Part shown: piece after piece, positions 4,520 to 5,210 of the stretch | Position numbering within the stretch: the stretch's first letter is position 1 | How the letters are laid out: each line of letters begins with the position of its first letter | The notes under the pieces: generated by a model | Told to the model about the DNA's origin: nothing | What the model saw: the letters and a program-made list of their open reading frames with translations, nothing else | Databases searched by the model: none | From: Actinomycetes bacterium | GTDB lineage: Bacteria; Actinomycetota; Acidimicrobiia; Acidimicrobiales; Palsa-688 | DNA: 5,210 bases | Direction: 5' to 3' | NCBI GenBank assembly: GCA_021816565.1 | Contig: JAKAXN010000338.1 | Coordinates: forward strand, 1 to 5,210 | Made by a program: the position numbers and the translations under genes

Positions 4520-5210
4520 TGTCGGCCACGTCGATGAGCCGGGGCGAGCGGCCCTCGGCCCGCTCGCAGGCGGCGGCGACGAGCGACTCGAACAGCGGGT
4601 GGGGGTTGTCCGGGCGGCTCTTGAACTCCGGGTGGGCCTGCGTGCCGACCCAGAACGGGTGGCCCGGCAGCTCCACGAATTCGACCAGGCGGTCGTCCAG
4701 GGAGGTCCCCGAGCAGCTCAGCCCACCCGACTCCAGCCGGGCCCGGTAGCGGGGGTTGACCTCGAAGCGGTGGCGGTGGCGCTCGTACACCAGGTTGGTG
4801 CCGTAGGCGCCGGCGACCACCGACCCGGGGGCCAGCTTGGCCGGGTACAGGCCCAGCCTCATGGTGCCGCCCATCTCCACCACCTCGCGCTGCTCGTCCA
4901 TCAGGTCGATGACCAGGTGGGGGGCGGAGGCGTCGAACTCCCGGGAGTTGGCCCCGGCCAGGCCCAGCACGTTGCGGGCGTAGTCGATGACCATCACCTG
5001 CAGGCCGAGGCACAGACCCAGGCACGGGATGGCGTTCTCCCGGGCGTAGGTGGCGGCCGCCACCTTGCCCTCCACGCCGCGCTCGCCGAAGCCGCCGGGG
5101 ATGACGATGCCGTCGAGGTCCCTGAGCCGCCCGGCGGTGAGCAGGCCCTCGACCTCCTCGGCCTGTATCCAGTCCAGCTCGATCCTGGCCCCGTGGGCGT
5201 AGCCGCCGTG
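4512..5210 (-). CDS. pyrG: CTP synthase, C-terminal glutaminase part
   Basis: PyrG aminates UTP to CTP with ATP and glutamine-derived ammonia, the last step of pyrimidine nucleotide synthesis. The window holds the last 232 codons of a protein usually near 550 residues; the N-terminal synthetase domain lies beyond the right edge. The fragment covers the class I glutamine amidotransferase domain: IVIPGGFGERGVEGK (about 35-49), the nucleophile elbow CLGLCLGLQ with catalytic Cys67 (codon 5012-5010), GGTMRLGLYP, VYERHRHRFEVN, and the catalytic His193 and Glu195 in TQAHPEFKSRP. The triad is complete, so the domain should be active. An internal GTG at 5075 is not the gene start, because the frame stays open with pyrG-like sequence to the edge. 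It ends with TGA 4514-4512, overlapping the NUDIX start. Confidence 0.97.
   Translation of the reverse strand, partial: HGGYAHGARIELDWIQAEEVEGLLTAGRLRDLDGIVIPGGFGERGVEGKVAAATYARENAIPCLGLCLGLQVMVIDYARNVLGLAGANSREFDASAPHLVIDLMDEQREVVEMGGTMRLGLYPAKLAPGSVVAGAYGTNLVYERHRHRFEVNPRYRARLESGGLSCSGTSLDDRLVEFVELPGHPFWVGTQAHPEFKSRPDNPHPLFESLVAAACERAEGRSPRLIDVADIA

Noticed and set aside
4450..5025. Minus-strand 191-codon open frame overlapping pyrG and the NUDIX start.
   Set aside because: Gly/Arg/Pro-rich frame-shifted reading of pyrG; the pyrG frame carries the complete Cys-His-Glu triad.

Overview
The window is strongly G+C-rich, uses GTG and TTG starts freely and has tightly packed, overlapping genes. 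Together with the gene content (pyrG next to a NUDIX hydrolase, scpA-scpB-rluB, an actinobacterial-style TraR/DksA zinc-finger protein), this points to a high-GC Actinomycetota chromosome, possibly Acidimicrobiia. That placement rests on gene order and protein style only. Everything looks like core chromosome: I see no mobile element, CRISPR array, tRNA or rRNA.

Layout. Positions 1-2430 (minus strand) hold a four-gene unit read right to left: scpA, scpB, rluB and the start of a tyrA-like prephenate dehydrogenase gene that runs off the left edge. Each junction overlaps by 1 or 4 bases (TGATG, GTGA, GTGA), so the unit is very probably one transcript with coupled translation. Positions 2482-3519 (plus strand) hold trpS alone, divergent from scpA across a 51-base gap. 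Positions 3554-3889 (minus) hold a small DksA/TraR-type zinc-finger gene convergent with trpS; a perfect 9-bp hairpin that begins inside the trpS stop codon lies between them. Positions 3959-4519 (minus) hold a NUDIX hydrolase of the ADP-ribose pyrophosphatase type. Its TTG start overlaps the end of pyrG (CTP synthase), whose C-terminal glutaminase part fills the right edge to 5210.

The genes serve separate housekeeping jobs: chromosome condensation (ScpA/ScpB with SMC), rRNA modification (RluB), tyrosine synthesis (TyrA), tRNA-Trp charging (TrpS), transcription control (DksA-like), nucleotide clean-up (NUDIX) and CTP synthesis (PyrG). The cluster resembles the mycobacterial pyrG-NUDIX-xerD-...-parA-scpA-scpB-rluB neighbourhood, but with trpS and the dksA-like gene standing where xerD and parA would be.

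The most notable non-coding signal is a repeated promoter layout: scpA, trpS and the dksA-like gene each have a TANNNT hexamer 6-7 bases before the start codon and no clear ribosome binding site. This is the geometry expected for leaderless mRNAs. I found no convincing undescribed system.
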